64,000 bases of DNA from Poronia punctata. Lineage: Eukaryota > Ascomycota > Sordariomycetes > Xylariales > Xylariaceae. The stretch lies in the NCBI GenBank assembly GCA_022579005.1, contig MU401454.1, positions 248,001-312,000 of the forward strand, in the 5' to 3' direction. A program made the position numbers and the translations under genes. Below, piece by piece: positions 38,661 through 52,390 of this stretch. Within the stretch, counting starts at the first letter, position 1; the number at the start of each line of letters is the position of its first letter. A model generated the notes under the pieces. The model saw nothing but the letters and a program-made list of their open reading frames with translations. It was not told the DNA's origin and did no database searches.

Positions 38661-41600
38661 ATAAAACATTATTTATTATTTATAAAATTATTATTAATAA
38701 TAATTTTAAATTTATAAGTAGTAAACATTATAGTTTATTTTATATAAATATATTTACTGTTTATAGGTTTAACGCCTTTAATTATAATTAAAATGTTAAT
38801 AAATTTAAGTATAAGGTTTTTGTTAACTTAAAAATTAATATTAATATACTAGTTAATATTATTATTTTTAGTAATGCTTTTTTATATTTAAGTTTTTATT
38901 TATTAGCTTACTATTTTTAATATTATAGTACCTGTTTTTATATAAGATTATAAAGTAACTAAATAAGTATTATATTTTATAGTGTTTATAAAATTACTAT
39001 TAGCATAGTACTTATATTAAGTTAAATATTTTTTATAATTTTAAAAGCTTTAAGTTTTTTTAGTTTTATTTTATTAATAATAATTTATACGTTGTTTGCT
39101 TAATTTTTAGCGTTGCTAGCACGTTTAACTATATAAAATAGTTTTTTAGTTATTATTTATAGCTAGTTATTAAATAGTTTGCTTTTTAGTTTATATTATA
39201 TTAAATATAATATAATAATTTTTAGTTATATTTATAATTTTAGTATTATATTTTTAAAAACATTTTGCTAATATAAAAATATAGTTTAGTAAACGTTATA
39301 TTTTATTTTATTAATGTTATATTAGTTAAGTAAACATAGTTAGTGCTAAGTTTTATTATTATTTGCTACTTTTAATATATTAAAAAACAGCTTATATAAG
39401 TATTTAGTATTATTATATATTGTATTATACTATTTTTATTATTAAAGCGTAACTTATAAAAGTTTTGTTTATAAAAAGTTGTTATTAAAAAATATAATTA
39501 TGTTTGTTTAAATAAGTAATAGCAAAGTATATAATTAAAATAAAAGTAAACAATTAAAAAAAAAAACGTTAAATAGCACTTTATTATATTAGACGCTTAG
39601 TGCTATTGTTTAAGCTTATAAAAATAAAAAAAAAATAGCTAAAAGTATAAAAAAAAAAAATGTTAGTGTTTGTAAAAAGTATTATATTTAATATAAAAAA
39701 AAGCACGTTTAGTTAGTAGTAAGTAACTATACTTATATATTTATTTTAAGTATAATTTGTACTAGCTTTTATTTATTTAATTATAAGTATAGTAGTAATT
39801 TAAATATATTTTTAGTAAGTTTATTTATTGCTTTGCCTTTTAGCTTATTAAGTAATAATAAGTATATTATATTGTATTAATAAATTAGCTTAAAAGCATT
39901 TTGTATAAGGATTTTTTTTAAGTACTATGTATTATGTATAGGTAAATATTTTTTTTATTTAACTAAATATTTTAGTATAGTTTTTTAGCTAGCTTTTAAA
40001 ATTTGTTGTTTAAAAAGTTAGTTTATTTTAAATAACTTTTATTGTTTATTATTTTTATTTATATATACTTACTTTAGTTTTAGCTTACGTTAAAAGTATA
40101 AGTTAGTTTTTTTAAGCGCTAAATATAAGTATATAACTAATATTACTTAGTAAATTTTTTAGTATTTAAAAAAATTTAGTTTATAAACTAGATTACTAAC
40201 TTTTTTAAGTACTATAAAAGGTTTAACCTTTTATTATAACTATTTTTAGTATAGTTTACTTAGTAAATTATATTTTTTATATAGTTTTAGGTATACTTTA
40301 TTTTTTATATTATATTTTTAATATTATTTAGTTTTATTATATTTAATTTTTATATTAGCTATAGCAAAGTTTATTATAATTTAAGCTTTTTTTTAATATA
40401 GCTATTTAGCAAGCTTATAATTAATTACGTTTTATAAAACGTTTATAATAAAAATTAGATTTTATAGTTTAAATCTTAGTACTACTTTATTAAAAGAGCG
40501 TTTAATAGTTTTTTAATAAGCGTTATTTAGTATATATTAAAAAAGTATAATAATAAAAATTTATAAAATATTTAATGCTGCATAATAATAATAAATAGCA
40601 ATTTTAATATTTTAGTTTTTTTTTTTAAACTATTTGTTAGTTTGTAAATAATATATTATAAATTTAAATAACTTAGTAGTTATTTTAGCAAATAAAGTCT
40701 TTTAAAGTTGTAAAATAAATTTTAAATCTTTATTTAAGATTATATATAATAATATTTCCTATTTATAAAGTATTAATATTTTAATAATAACTAAGCTTTA
40801 TTTAGCAGCTATATACTTAATGTTTTTTAGTATAAAGATTATTTTTTTACTAAATTTGCAAGTAATAGTAAGTAAATAATTATATATGCTATAGCTAGGT
40901 ATTTGCTAAAAAGTTCTTTATAATAATATTGTTAGCATTTTTATAATAAAGTTTATAATAATTATATAATATAAAATGTTAAAGGTTGCTATTAGTTTTA
41001 TTAATTTAAAAGGCTTGCTTTTATTTATTTTATTAATAAAATATTATAAATAGTATGCTAAATATTGTTAAATATACTTTATAAGATTATGTATACAATA
41101 TCTTTATAGTATGTTTGCTATTTAATAAAACTTAAAATAATAAGCGTTGTTATATGCTTTTTATAGTAGGTTTTATATATAATTTTTAAAAATAACTAGT
41201 TGTTCTAGTGCTTTATATAAGGTATAATATAAAAGGCTATTTAGTATTTTTTAAAATTTAAATTTTAGTTTAGTATTTAAACTAATAGCTTTTAGTATTT
41301 TAGTAGTTTGTTTGTTTTTTTTAATATGCGTTAATTAGTTTTGTTTAAAAGAAATTTGCTAGCTAAATATTATATATTAAGTATACGTATTTAAATATAA
41401 TATTGTTTAGTATATTAGTGTTTTTATTAGCTTTTTTATTATTATTTTTGTTTAGTATTATAAGTAAGCGTAATAGTGCGTTAGGCACTAAATTTACTTT
41501 GCTTAGTATATAATAAACATTAAGTTTATATTGTTTTATATATATTAAAGCTTATACTAAATAGAAATTTATTTTAACTACGTTTATTGTTATAAAGTTT

Positions 41601-44600
41601 TTTTAGTTAATAATGCTTTTTATAGCTTTATAATTAATTAAAATAATAATAAGGTGTTTGCAAAATTATAATTAAGGCTTAAGCTGTTTACAAAGCTAAA
41701 TAAGGTATAATACTTTTAGTTTTGTTGCGTAGTATTGTTTTTTAGCTTTTGTAAGCACTTTGCTAAAATATGTAATAAGCTATATATTATTTATTAATAT
41801 AAAACTTTTTTCTTATAGCTTTTTTAAATAAAACACTATAACTTTATAGCCTTTTTTAGCTAAAGCATTAATTTTTAAAAAGACTTGCTTATTATAGTCC
41901 TAATAAATTAAATAGTTTAATTTATATAGGTTGTTTTATATAATTTAAAAGCTTTAAATTTTTTTAACTATTAAGTTAAAAAATTGTTTAAAAGTCTATT
42001 TTTTTTTGTTTATAACATTTTTTTTTAAAATTTCTTTTTTTACACGTTTTTTTGCTATTATTTTTATTTTTTGTTTTTGTAAAGGTTTAATTTTTTATTA
42101 AAACTACAAAATATATTTTTTTAGCTATGTTATTATTTTAATATAAGTTTTTAAGTCTTTTAAAGTTTATAGCATTTTAATTTTATATAAAGCTTTTATA
42201 TAATACTTAGTTATAGCTATTTTTAAGCTATTAACTTATAAACTTAATAATTTAATTATTAAATAGCTATAAAATAATTTAGTTAGTAATAGTATAAGTT
42301 TAATATTTTAAAATAGTTAAAGTATAGCTTTTAAGTGTTTATAGTGTTTTTTTGCTATATTGCTAAAAATAACAATATTGTTTATATAAGCATAGCAATA
42401 TTTATAATAATCTTGTAATCGTTAGTTTATAAATTTTTATTTGTATGCTAAACTGTTTTTAAATTTTATAAAAGCAATACTTAAAATTTCTAATCTTTTT
42501 AGTAATATAATTACTATTTTGTTTTTATAATAAGCATATACTAATAATTAGTAAAAAAATAAGGTAGCATTTAGTACTGTTATATATTTTTTGTTTTTAA
42601 AATTAAATATAATATTTTTTAAGCTAGCATTAAGTAAATATTTAGTATTGTAATATTGTTTAAAAAGCAAAGGTTTATTATTACTTATTTTTTATGCTTG
42701 CTTTTAATAATTTTTTATATAATAAATACTAAATTTTTAAATAAACTTAGCTTTTATATTTAATAAAGCTTTTTTTGTTTATAAAAATTATTAAATATAT
42801 TATTTAAGATTTTTTAGTTTTTAATTTTAAGTTTATATAGCCTTATTTATTTTTACTAGTGTTGCTATTTTTAAACAAAGTTAATATATAACTTTTTATT
42901 TTTTAGCATAAAAATAATACTTTTATTATACTATATATTATAGCTTTTAAGTATACTTTTTAGTTTTATAGCTACTTTAAAGTCTTTTTAAAATATATAA
43001 ACGCTATTTTTTAATAAAATAAAAAAAATATGTTTTACTTTTGTTAGGCCTATTTTTATATTTTATCTTTTTATTAGTTATAAGGATATTTTATAGTTAT
43101 TAGCTAAAAAAGCAGCCTAAGCTTATTTAATATGCTTTATATTAGTTTAAAAAAACAATAAAACATTATTTTTTAAATTAAACTTTTTTTTGTTTGTTTT
43201 ATGTTTAATAGTAGCTAGTAATGCTTATAAACTTATTTAGTAAATTATATTTATTTTATTAATATTTAAGTTTTTAATAAAACTAACGTGTAGGTTTTTA
43301 TAAAAACAAATAGGTTTATTTATACTGTTTATATATATAACGTATTATAATAACTTATAGTTTAGTATAGCGTTTATTAGTTTTTATATTATTATAATAA
43401 AAGTATATTGTTTGTTTTGTTTTAAATAGTAGCTAAAAAGAAGTATAGTATATAATACTAAAATTAGTACTATAGTGTATGCTAAAACTGTTATATTTAT
43501 TTAAACAATAACTTTTTATTTAATAAAAGTATACTTATAATATATATTAATAAGTATTATTATATTAGCTACAAATTTAATATATAGTTAATATTATAAA
43601 ATATTTAATATAACTACGTGTTTATTAAACTATAGTATACTTAATAACAACTATAGTTTAAAGTTTTAATAAAGCTATACTATAATTATTATATAAACTT
43701 TTATATTAAATCCTGTTTGTAATAAAATAAAAAACATAGCTTTTTATTTAAGTTAAATAAATCTTTTTATGCTTTTATAACGCAAAAAAATAAAGACTTT
43801 TTAAGTTTTATAGTATACTCTTATTTTATTTAAAAAGCGCTAGCTAACTATAGTATTAAATGTTTTTAAGTTAGCATATATAGTAAACATATTTTCTTAG
43901 TTAAAAAATCTTGCTATAACCTTTATATATATATATTTTAAAAGTGCTTTTTGTTTATAAACCTATATTAGTTTTGCGTTTATACGTATTTTATTTTTAA
44001 GTTATATTTTAGTATTTGTTATATAAAAAACTTTACTATTTTTTAATTATTTTAAGAAAATATTTAAATTTAGCACGTTTTATACTATTAGTTATTAATA
44101 GTTAAACAATAAAACTTTTAATAAAGTTTTTAATAAAGTTTTTAATAAAGTTTCTAATATTTTACAAAAAATTTTTATAACATGCTTTATATATTAGTTA
44201 TAAAATAAAAACAGTTTACAGCATTTTTTGCACGTTTTTTTAAACTTAAAAGCTAAAAATAAAAGTTTAACAGTTACTAAGTTAAATAAGTAAGCAGTAT
44301 TATTTTAATTATTATTTACCTTTATAGTATTATAAGTGCTCTTGTTTTTATTATTTAACACTTTTTTTAAAAAAAAATATTTTTTTTATATAAGCTTTAT
44401 TTTTTAAAATTTTCTATTATTTTAATTTTATATAACGTATACTTTGTTAACTTAGTCATTAAAACAACGTTTGTTTATAAGTTATTTAACTTATTTATTT
44501 TAACGTTAACGTTAATATTTACAATTACTATAAGGATTTTTATAACTACGTTTATAAAAGCGTTAACCTTAGTACTTATTATTTTATTTTTGTTAATATT

Positions 44601-46523
44601 TATTGTTTTATTTTTTAAAGCTAAAACGTTCTCCTTTGTCTATTTTGCTAGTTGCTTAATTATTTTTATAATATATGCTTTATTTTTTATTATAACTTTA
44701 ATTATAGCTTTTTATTTAGTAATTATTATTGTATTATTTTTTAGCATTATAAATATAAGTAAAAGTAAGTATATATATAGTACTAAAAAGTTTTTAGTTA
44801 ATAAACATTTTAAGCTAAACAATTATATATTTATATGTTGTCGCTTTTTTTTTTAAATATATAAAGTAAATATTAAGTATAGTGTTTATATTTAGTTTAA
44901 TAATTAGCTATTAAAGTAATAAGTATACTATATTATAAATTTGCGTTAGCTATTAAATAAAAATAGTTAGTTTAGCTACTTTAGCATATTATATTATTTT
45001 AATAGCTTATAAACAAATTAATTTATTATTTTTAAGTTTTTTAGCATTATAATAATTTTCTTAACTATAAAAAGCTATTAAAGCATTTGCTATAAGCATT
45101 TAAAATTGTTAATGCAATATTATTAGCGCTAGGTTATTATCTGCTAACATTAAAGTACGCAGTTTAAAAAAAACATTTTTTTAACTACTAAGCTTATATA
45201 TTGCTACAAAGCAATTATAAAAAATCTTGTTAAATTACTCTAGCTTTTACTAAGTTTTAAAAGTATTTTTTAACACTATTTTTAAATAGTAAAACATTTT
45301 TTTAGTATATATTTATTTTAATAATAACGTAGTTACCCTGTTTAAAAAACGTTTTTACGTTTAAATAAAAGTAGCTTATTTAGTAAATTTTCTAGCTATA
45401 AAGTAAGTTATTATATTCTCTTTTTTTTTAATTAAGTTAGTTCTATTAATTAGCTTAATTTTATTAAAGTAAACGTAGTATTTAAGCTATTATTTTTATT
45501 ATTTTAATAACATTATTAGTTTTTAGTGTAGCTATTTTGTTTTTATTTAGTATTTTTAGTACTAAATTTTATATTTTAAGTAGTTTAATAAGTAGTGCTT
45601 TTAATAGCTTAATAAAAGATAAGCATAGTTTAGCTAGTAGTTTAGCTAATTTTTTTACTAATAAAAACATTACTATTATATTTATTAAATAAAAAGCTAA
45701 TGTTTATTAAGCTAAATTTAGTACTAATAATATAAACAAATTGCTATTTAATAAAGTTTAGTTAAGGTTAAATATAAAAAGCTTTTATTTAATAAGTATA
45801 TATTGTTTATTTAATAAAGTATTTTTACAGTTTTTAGTATATAACTACACTGCCTAATTATATAGCTTGTTTACTTTTAACTTAAAAATTTATTTATTTA
45901 TTTACTAGCTTATAAAGTATAGTAATAAAGCTAGTATCTAGCTAGTTTATTATATAAATAAAGTAGGCTATTATTATTAAAAGTTAAGGTATTTGTTTAT
46001 AATGCTTTTAAAATATTTTATTTTTAAATTAGTTTTAGCTTAGTTAATATTTTAATTTTTTTTATCTTTTAAAAATTTAAGCACTATAATGCATTATTAA
46101 ATTGTTTAAATTATTTATATATTATTTATAAAGAAATATAAAAGGTATAGTATTAAACACCTTTTAACAAGTTAATTTTAAAAGTATTCCTTTTTAATAA
46201 TACTAAACGCCTTTTTAATTTAAAAGTTTTACTTTCTTTAATTTATTCTTTTTATTTATTTATATAATATATAATCTATGTTATAAATAGTAAAGTAAAA
46301 AGTAATAAAAAAAAAAAACAAAAAAAAGGGTAAAGCCTTAAGGTATAGCCTTTTATTATTTATAATCCTTAGTTAACAAGTTTTTTAATAGTTTAACAAT
46401 TTTTATACTATATTGTTTAGGTTATCTTGATTTTAAGTCTTATATATTATAAAGATCCTATCCCTTGTCTAATAGTATATAGTTATAGTGTAGCTAATTA
46501 AACAGTGTTACTAGCTACTAAAA

Positions 46524-46693
46524 TAATAATATTAAGTTAGTTAGTTAAAATAAAATAAATTAATTTTAAAATCTAAAATAGCTATTAGTAGCTAAAGCTA
46601 CTTTATAAAAATGCTTAAAGCACTAATTAGCAGTTATGTAACCATAGGTTATATAACTAGAAATCTTCCAAATCGTTTAAATATACTATATCA
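46524..46693 (-). repeat. LTR, 5' copy
   Basis: The partner of the repeat at 37303-37472, with identical length. On the minus strand it starts TGATATAG. TTAAA follows on the plus strand at 46694-46698, matching the left flank. Confidence 0.85.
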
Positions 46694-46698
46694 TTAAA
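46694..46698. repeat. putative 5-bp target site duplication, right copy
   Basis: TTAAA adjoins the right LTR and equals the five bases adjoining the left LTR. Confidence 0.5.
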
Positions 46699-49600
46699 AA
46701 GCAAAACTTAATATTTTTTAAAATAAAGTTTAAAGCAATAAAGCTTTTTAGCGTTATTTAGATTTTTTTTTTATTTAATTTACTTTTATTAATAAATTTA
46801 ACTATACTAAGCTTTTACTTTTAGTCACGTTTTTTTTTTTTTTTTTATAGCATAGCTAAGTTTATTTAAAGTTGCTTTTATAGTATTAAGTTTAAAGTTT
46901 AAGTTAACTATGCTTTTAAATAGTATAATAAGCGCTTTGCTTAATATTTAAAATTTACTTTTGTTTGCTATAATATAATAATATATAAGCAAATTACTTT
47001 TTAAAGCTTTTTTTTTATTAACTGCTAGCTTAAAAAAAATTAAGCTTTAATTACTATAAAGCTTAAAGCTATATTTAAATTTAAGTTTTTAAAAATATAG
47101 TTTGTTTTAAACTTTATTATTTATTATATTAAAAACTTTTAAAATACTTGCTTTTTTTAAAGTAGTAAAAAAAAAACTTAAAAGTATACTATAATATATT
47201 AGGTTACTTATTTTTTTTTATTACTTTTTTTATAGCTAACTATTACTAGTATAATTTTTATAAGCATATGCTTATATTTAAATAATAGCAAAATGCTTTT
47301 TTTAAAGCTAATAAGCTTTATATTGCTATAAAAAACGTTAAAAATAACTTATATATTATTATATACTAGTTTTATATTTAGTTTAATACTTTTATAAAAA
47401 AAGTTATTATGCTTAAGTTTTATATTAAAAACTATTAAAATTGCTATAAATAATAAAGTTGCAAATTTTTTTATAATTATAAATTTATTTAATTAAAAGG
47501 CGTTTTTAATACTAATATATTTTTTAAATTTTTAAAATCTTAGTTTAAAGCTTTTTAAAAAAAGTATATTTTAGCTTTAAATATAAACCCTTTTTAAAAG
47601 CTTAATTTTACTATTAACCTTTTTAATTTGCTTTTTAAAAAATAAGTTTTTATATTTAACTATTTATTATAGCTTTTAATACGTTTTTAAATCTATACTT
47701 ATATACTTGCTTATTGTTTTTATAAAAAAAAAGCGCGCAAATTAAAATAAGCCAGGTTTTTTAGCTAACTTTTTTATTAAAGCTTAGATTTATATAATTA
47801 ATACGTACTTTATTAAAAGTAGCAAGCTTATTTTAGCTAATACTAATTTTGCTATTTTACGTTACTTATTAAAAGCTTATACTTTTTTTATAAACTTATA
47901 TTATTACTTTTATTTTTTTTGCTAACTTTAAAATTATACTTATATTAATAAATTAATAAACTTTAATTATTAAGCATTTATTTTTTATTATAATAATTAT
48001 TGCTTTAATATTTATAATGCTATTATTATTTTTAAGTAAATTGCTAATATAAATATATTGCCTTATTATAATTATTTTATAGCAATTAATTATATAGTTA
48101 AGTATTGCTTAAAAGCAAAAACTATATTTTAGTTTTATTAAAACCTAGTTTATAAAATATTATTATAAATTAGTAAAAAAGCTTTTTTATTATTATTAAT
48201 TATATATATAATAAACAAGTTAGTTAGCAAGCGTAATGTTTTTTTTTAAAAGATTATATATTTACTTTTTAACTTTTTACTTTAATAGTTTTTATATATT
48301 ATATAGCATATTAATTGCTATAATAAAGCCCTTTAGCTATATTAGTTTATTATAAAAAGTAAAAAAGTTAATTAAAAAGCAACTATGCTTAAAAAATATA
48401 AAAAAAAGCTACTTTATATTGCTAGCTTTAATTAAGTTACTTATTTTTAATAGCTAACTAAATAAAGTTAAAATTTAAATCTTTTTTATTTTTGCTTTTA
48501 AGCTTTTAATTATATTTTAATTTATTATTTTAAATTTAAGCTTAATATATATGCTAAAAACTTTGCTTACGTTAAAATAATGCTTTATTACTTATTTAAT
48601 ATAAAAAGTATTGCTTTTACTAAAATTATAAATAGCTATTAATATAATACTTATATTAAAGCATACTTTGCTTGCTAAAAACTTTATATTAATAAAAAAA
48701 ACGTTAATTAATATAATAATAATTATTATTATATTAATTAAAGCACTGTTTTTAATAATAAGTTTAAAAATAAAAAATATAAGCTTAAAAGTAACCTTAG
48801 TAGTTAAAATAAGCTTGCTTGCTACTTTTTAAAGCATAATTTAAATAATAACAATTTTTTTAAGCAGCTTAAAGTATATAAACTTAATTTTGCTTTTAAT
48901 TAAAGTTTTTAAGTTAGCAAATATTTTAATTATAATAATTTTAGTAACTAAAACTATTTTTTTTTTTTATAAAGCTATGCTAAGTTTAATAATATAGCTA
49001 AAAATATATTTTTAAATGCTTAAAATATTTTTAATACTAAGCAGCGTTGCTTTTATAATTTTTTTATTAATTACTACTAACTTATATTATAAAAAAAAAA
49101 CCTTAAGCTAATTTTGCTAAATTATAATAATTTTATAAGCATTAGCAAATTATTTATACTTAAAGTTTTTTATATTTATTTAGTATATATAGCTTTTAAA
49201 GCTAAAGTTTAAAACTTTATTTTATATTATATGCTTACTAGCATTGCTACTAATAATATTATAAGCTATATTATATATTTACTTTTTTTATTACTAGTTA
49301 AAAGCGCTTTTTTTATTTTTATAAGCACTACTTTAGCTAAATTATAATAAGCGTTTAATAAAAAAAATATATTTTTTTTAATAAAAAGTTTATAATTAGC
49401 TTTAAAGTATTTAGTTAAGTTAATAATTACTTTTAATAAACTATTTTAAACTTTAATAATAAAAGTTTTAAGCATATTATAAGTAGCTTTAGCTATATTT
49501 TATTTAGTAACTTTTGCTAGCTTTTTTTTATTATTACTTACTTTTTATTTAGCTATATGCTTAAAATAAACTTAATATAAATATTAAGTAAGCATATTTA

Positions 49601-51146
49601 TATATTTTTTAATAAAACTATTTACTTTTAATTTATTATACATTAAAAAAGCAATGCTTAAGCTAAATTTTATACTACGTTAAAAAGATTATAGCAATAC
49701 TAAGTTTTTTAAAAGTATTAAAAGCTACTTAGTACTTATTATTTATATAATTTTTTTGCTAATATTGTTGCTTTTTTTAATTTTACTTTATATATTTTTA
49801 TTTAGTATAAATAAGTTAATTAATATAATTATAAGCATATAACCTAGCTAAAGCAGCTTATTCTTTATATTTAAGCTATAAAAAACAGCCTTTTATAAAA
49901 TTAAGCGCTTTTTTACAATGCTAGTAACTTTAAACTTTGTTTTTTTATATGCTTTAAAGCTTGCATTATGCTTACTAAAAACTTTTTTATTTATTATAGC
50001 TTAGTTAATAAAGCTTTAAATATAATTAAAAATATTATATAAGTTAAAAATATAAACTATAAAATAAACTTTTTTATTGCTATTTTTGTTTTTTTTAATA
50101 AGTTAATAAAATATTTATTTTTTATACTATATATTACTAACTATTTTATAAATATAATAGCTTTTTTTTTTAAACGCTAAATAGTTAAACTATAATTTTT
50201 ATTATTTATTTAAACTATAAGTATAACTTTAAAAGCTAATAATATTAGCATACTAACTTTTTTTTAATTATTACTTTTATTATAACTATTTATAAAAGCT
50301 AATTTATTACTATAAATTAAATTATACTTAATATTTTAAAAAAAAAGTTTAGCTTTAGCTTAAACTACGTTACTATTTTTTATTATAAAATATTTAAAAG
50401 TATTATGTTTAAAGCACTATTTAATTTTAATTATTTTTAGCACGCTAGCAATACTTTAAAAGTAAATAAGTTAGCAAATTAAAATTTAAAAATATTATAA
50501 CTTTTTAATTAATATATTTAAGCTATTTATTTGCTTAATATATAAGCAATAGTATTTATATATGCTTAGTACTTTTTTTAATATATATAATATTTAGCAA
50601 TATATATAGCTTTTAAAGTAACTATATATATAGTACTTTTTATTTTAATATATACTTAAATATTATAATGTTTATAACTTTTTTTGCTTTTTTTTTTTTA
50701 TAACTACTATTATTAATATTAATTTTGTTTTTTTATAAATAATTTGCTTATATATTTTTATATTTAACTTAATATACACATTTTAATTAATTTAGTAATC
50801 TTTTTACTAATTAAAGTATATTTTTTAGTTATTATTATATTTTGCTTTTTTTTAAGTTTTTTTAAAAACTTTAACTTTATAAAATAAGTTAATATAAGTT
50901 TTTATATTTATAACATAGTAGCAATAGCTTATAAATATAAATAGTTTTTAGTTTATACTAATAACTTTTATTTTTTTTTATAAAAACAACTATAACTATA
51001 ATAATAATAACAATAATAACAATAATAATAAAAAAAATCTAAAGCGCCTTATAAAGCCTTTATAAAGCTTAGCTATTTTTTATACAGCGCTACTTGCTTT
51101 AATATTAATAATTTTAACTATTTTAAAAATAACTAATAGCTTAAAA

Positions 51147-51148
<2 letters not shown>

Positions 51149-51199
<51 letters not shown>
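51149..51199 (+). repeat. 51-bp poly(A) tract
   Basis: An uninterrupted run of 51 A lies inside the AT-rich block, next to AATAAC-type triplets. It may be the tail of a non-LTR (LINE-like) insertion on the plus strand or simple slippage. No element body could be recognised upstream. Confidence 0.85.
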
Positions 51200-51201
<2 letters not shown>

Positions 51202-51325
51202 AATAATAAAAATAAAAATATAAGCTTTAAAAAAGTTTATAAAAAAGTTAATAATAACTATTTTAACTACTATTAAAATATAAACAACAATAATAATAAT
51301 AATAAATATAATTTAATAGTGCTAA

Positions 51326-51445
51326 ATATTTTTTTGCTATTCTTTTTGCTATTTTTTTTGCTATTGCTTATATTTTTGCTTATATCTTTACTATTTGCTT
51401 TGCTTTTTTTTGCTATTTTTGCTGCTATTTTTGCTATTATCGCTT
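51326..51445. repeat. degenerate TTTTTGCTAT array
   Basis: Around ten variable-spaced copies of TTTTTGCTAT lie within 120 bp near the right part of the AT-rich block. The G/C positions are kept almost only in GCT. Possibly a RIP-altered minisatellite. Confidence 0.7.
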
Positions 51446-52390
51446 TTTTTTCTTTTTTAACTTTATTAATTACCTAGCTTTTTTTTGCTGCTTTTTTAAA
51501 CACCTTTTGCTGCTATGCTATTTTTACTACTTATTAAAACTTTTTTTATAATAATTACTTTTAATTAGCTTTTAAAAGCAACTTTTTAAAAAATTGCTAT
51601 AATATTTAAAGCTATAAATACTAATATATTTATTGCTTTAATAGTAATTACTTTTGCTATCTTTTATAAGTTACAACTTTATTAATAATATAAAAATATT
51701 TATTAATTACTATATAGTAATAAAAAGTATATATAAAAAGCTTATTACTTTATTAAAGTTTTAAATAAACAAATTAATAATATATAATTTTAATATTTGC
51801 TTTAAAATATTAAAATATAATAATATTAATATAAATGCGCTTTAAAATATATACTAAGTATACGCTATTATTTAATAGCAAATTGCTTACTTTAGCTAAT
51901 TACTTAATATTTTGCTTATTATTTTTACTACTTTTGCTTTATTTTAAAAGCAAAGTAATTGCTTTAAAAAGCTTACTATAATAATAGCAAATATTTAAAA
52001 TATTTTTAAAAGTTTTTTAAACAAAATTAGTAATATTTTAAGCAGGTTTTAAATATTATTTATTTATTATTTAGAATTTTTTTTTTTTTTGCTTAATTTA
52101 TTAAAGTTTATAAAGCTAATATGCTTGCAATTAAAAGTTTTTATTTACAATATACGCTTTTTATACTTAGTAATATACTAACTTATTAACTTATAAGCCC
52201 TTAGTAGTAAATAAAAAGCGCTATATATATAAAATTTAAATTAAAGTGCTTATACTTTAATTTATAACGTACTTAAAATTAAAAGCAGCTACCTTTTAAC
52301 GCAATATTAAAAGTAAAGTAGCAAGCTTTTTATTTTAAAAATAGCTTGCCTAGCACTATACAGGCATTTTACTTATAAACCTGTTACAAT

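Larger units (their letters stand above)
37303..46693 (-). mobile_element. degenerate LTR retrotransposon relic
   Basis: Two direct repeats of exactly 170 bp, without indels, bound a 9.05-kb interior. A purine tract AAAGGGGGC (minus-strand reading) abuts the left repeat. That makes the left copy the 3' LTR and puts the element on the minus strand. The right LTR begins TG in that reading, and its 5' neighbour and the 3' flank share TTAAA. No open reading frame survives, so the superfamily (Gypsy or Copia) cannot be assigned. The interior is longer than usual for fungal elements (about 5-7 kb), which suggests a nested insertion. The element is described only as a broken copy. Confidence 0.8.
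35020..52390. other. AT-rich block with RIP-type mutation signature
   Basis: G+C falls to about 15% by eye for 17.4 kb, with sharp edges on both sides. All six frames are full of stops; the longest frame (88 codons at 44590) is low-complexity. TpA is very common while CpA and TpG are scarce. Remaining G and C sit mainly in AGCT/GCT contexts. This is the known footprint of repeat-induced point mutation, which changes CpA to TpA in duplicated DNA in many Pezizomycotina. The block contains one recognisable LTR element and several low-complexity arrays. It could be a relic transposon cluster in facultative or constitutive heterochromatin. A small regional centromere is another possibility that sequence alone cannot decide. 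Confidence 0.9.

Noticed and set aside
44590..44856. 88-codon open frame inside the AT-rich block
   Set aside because: Its product is a low-complexity Ile/Phe/Leu string expected from AT-rich DNA, with no motif.
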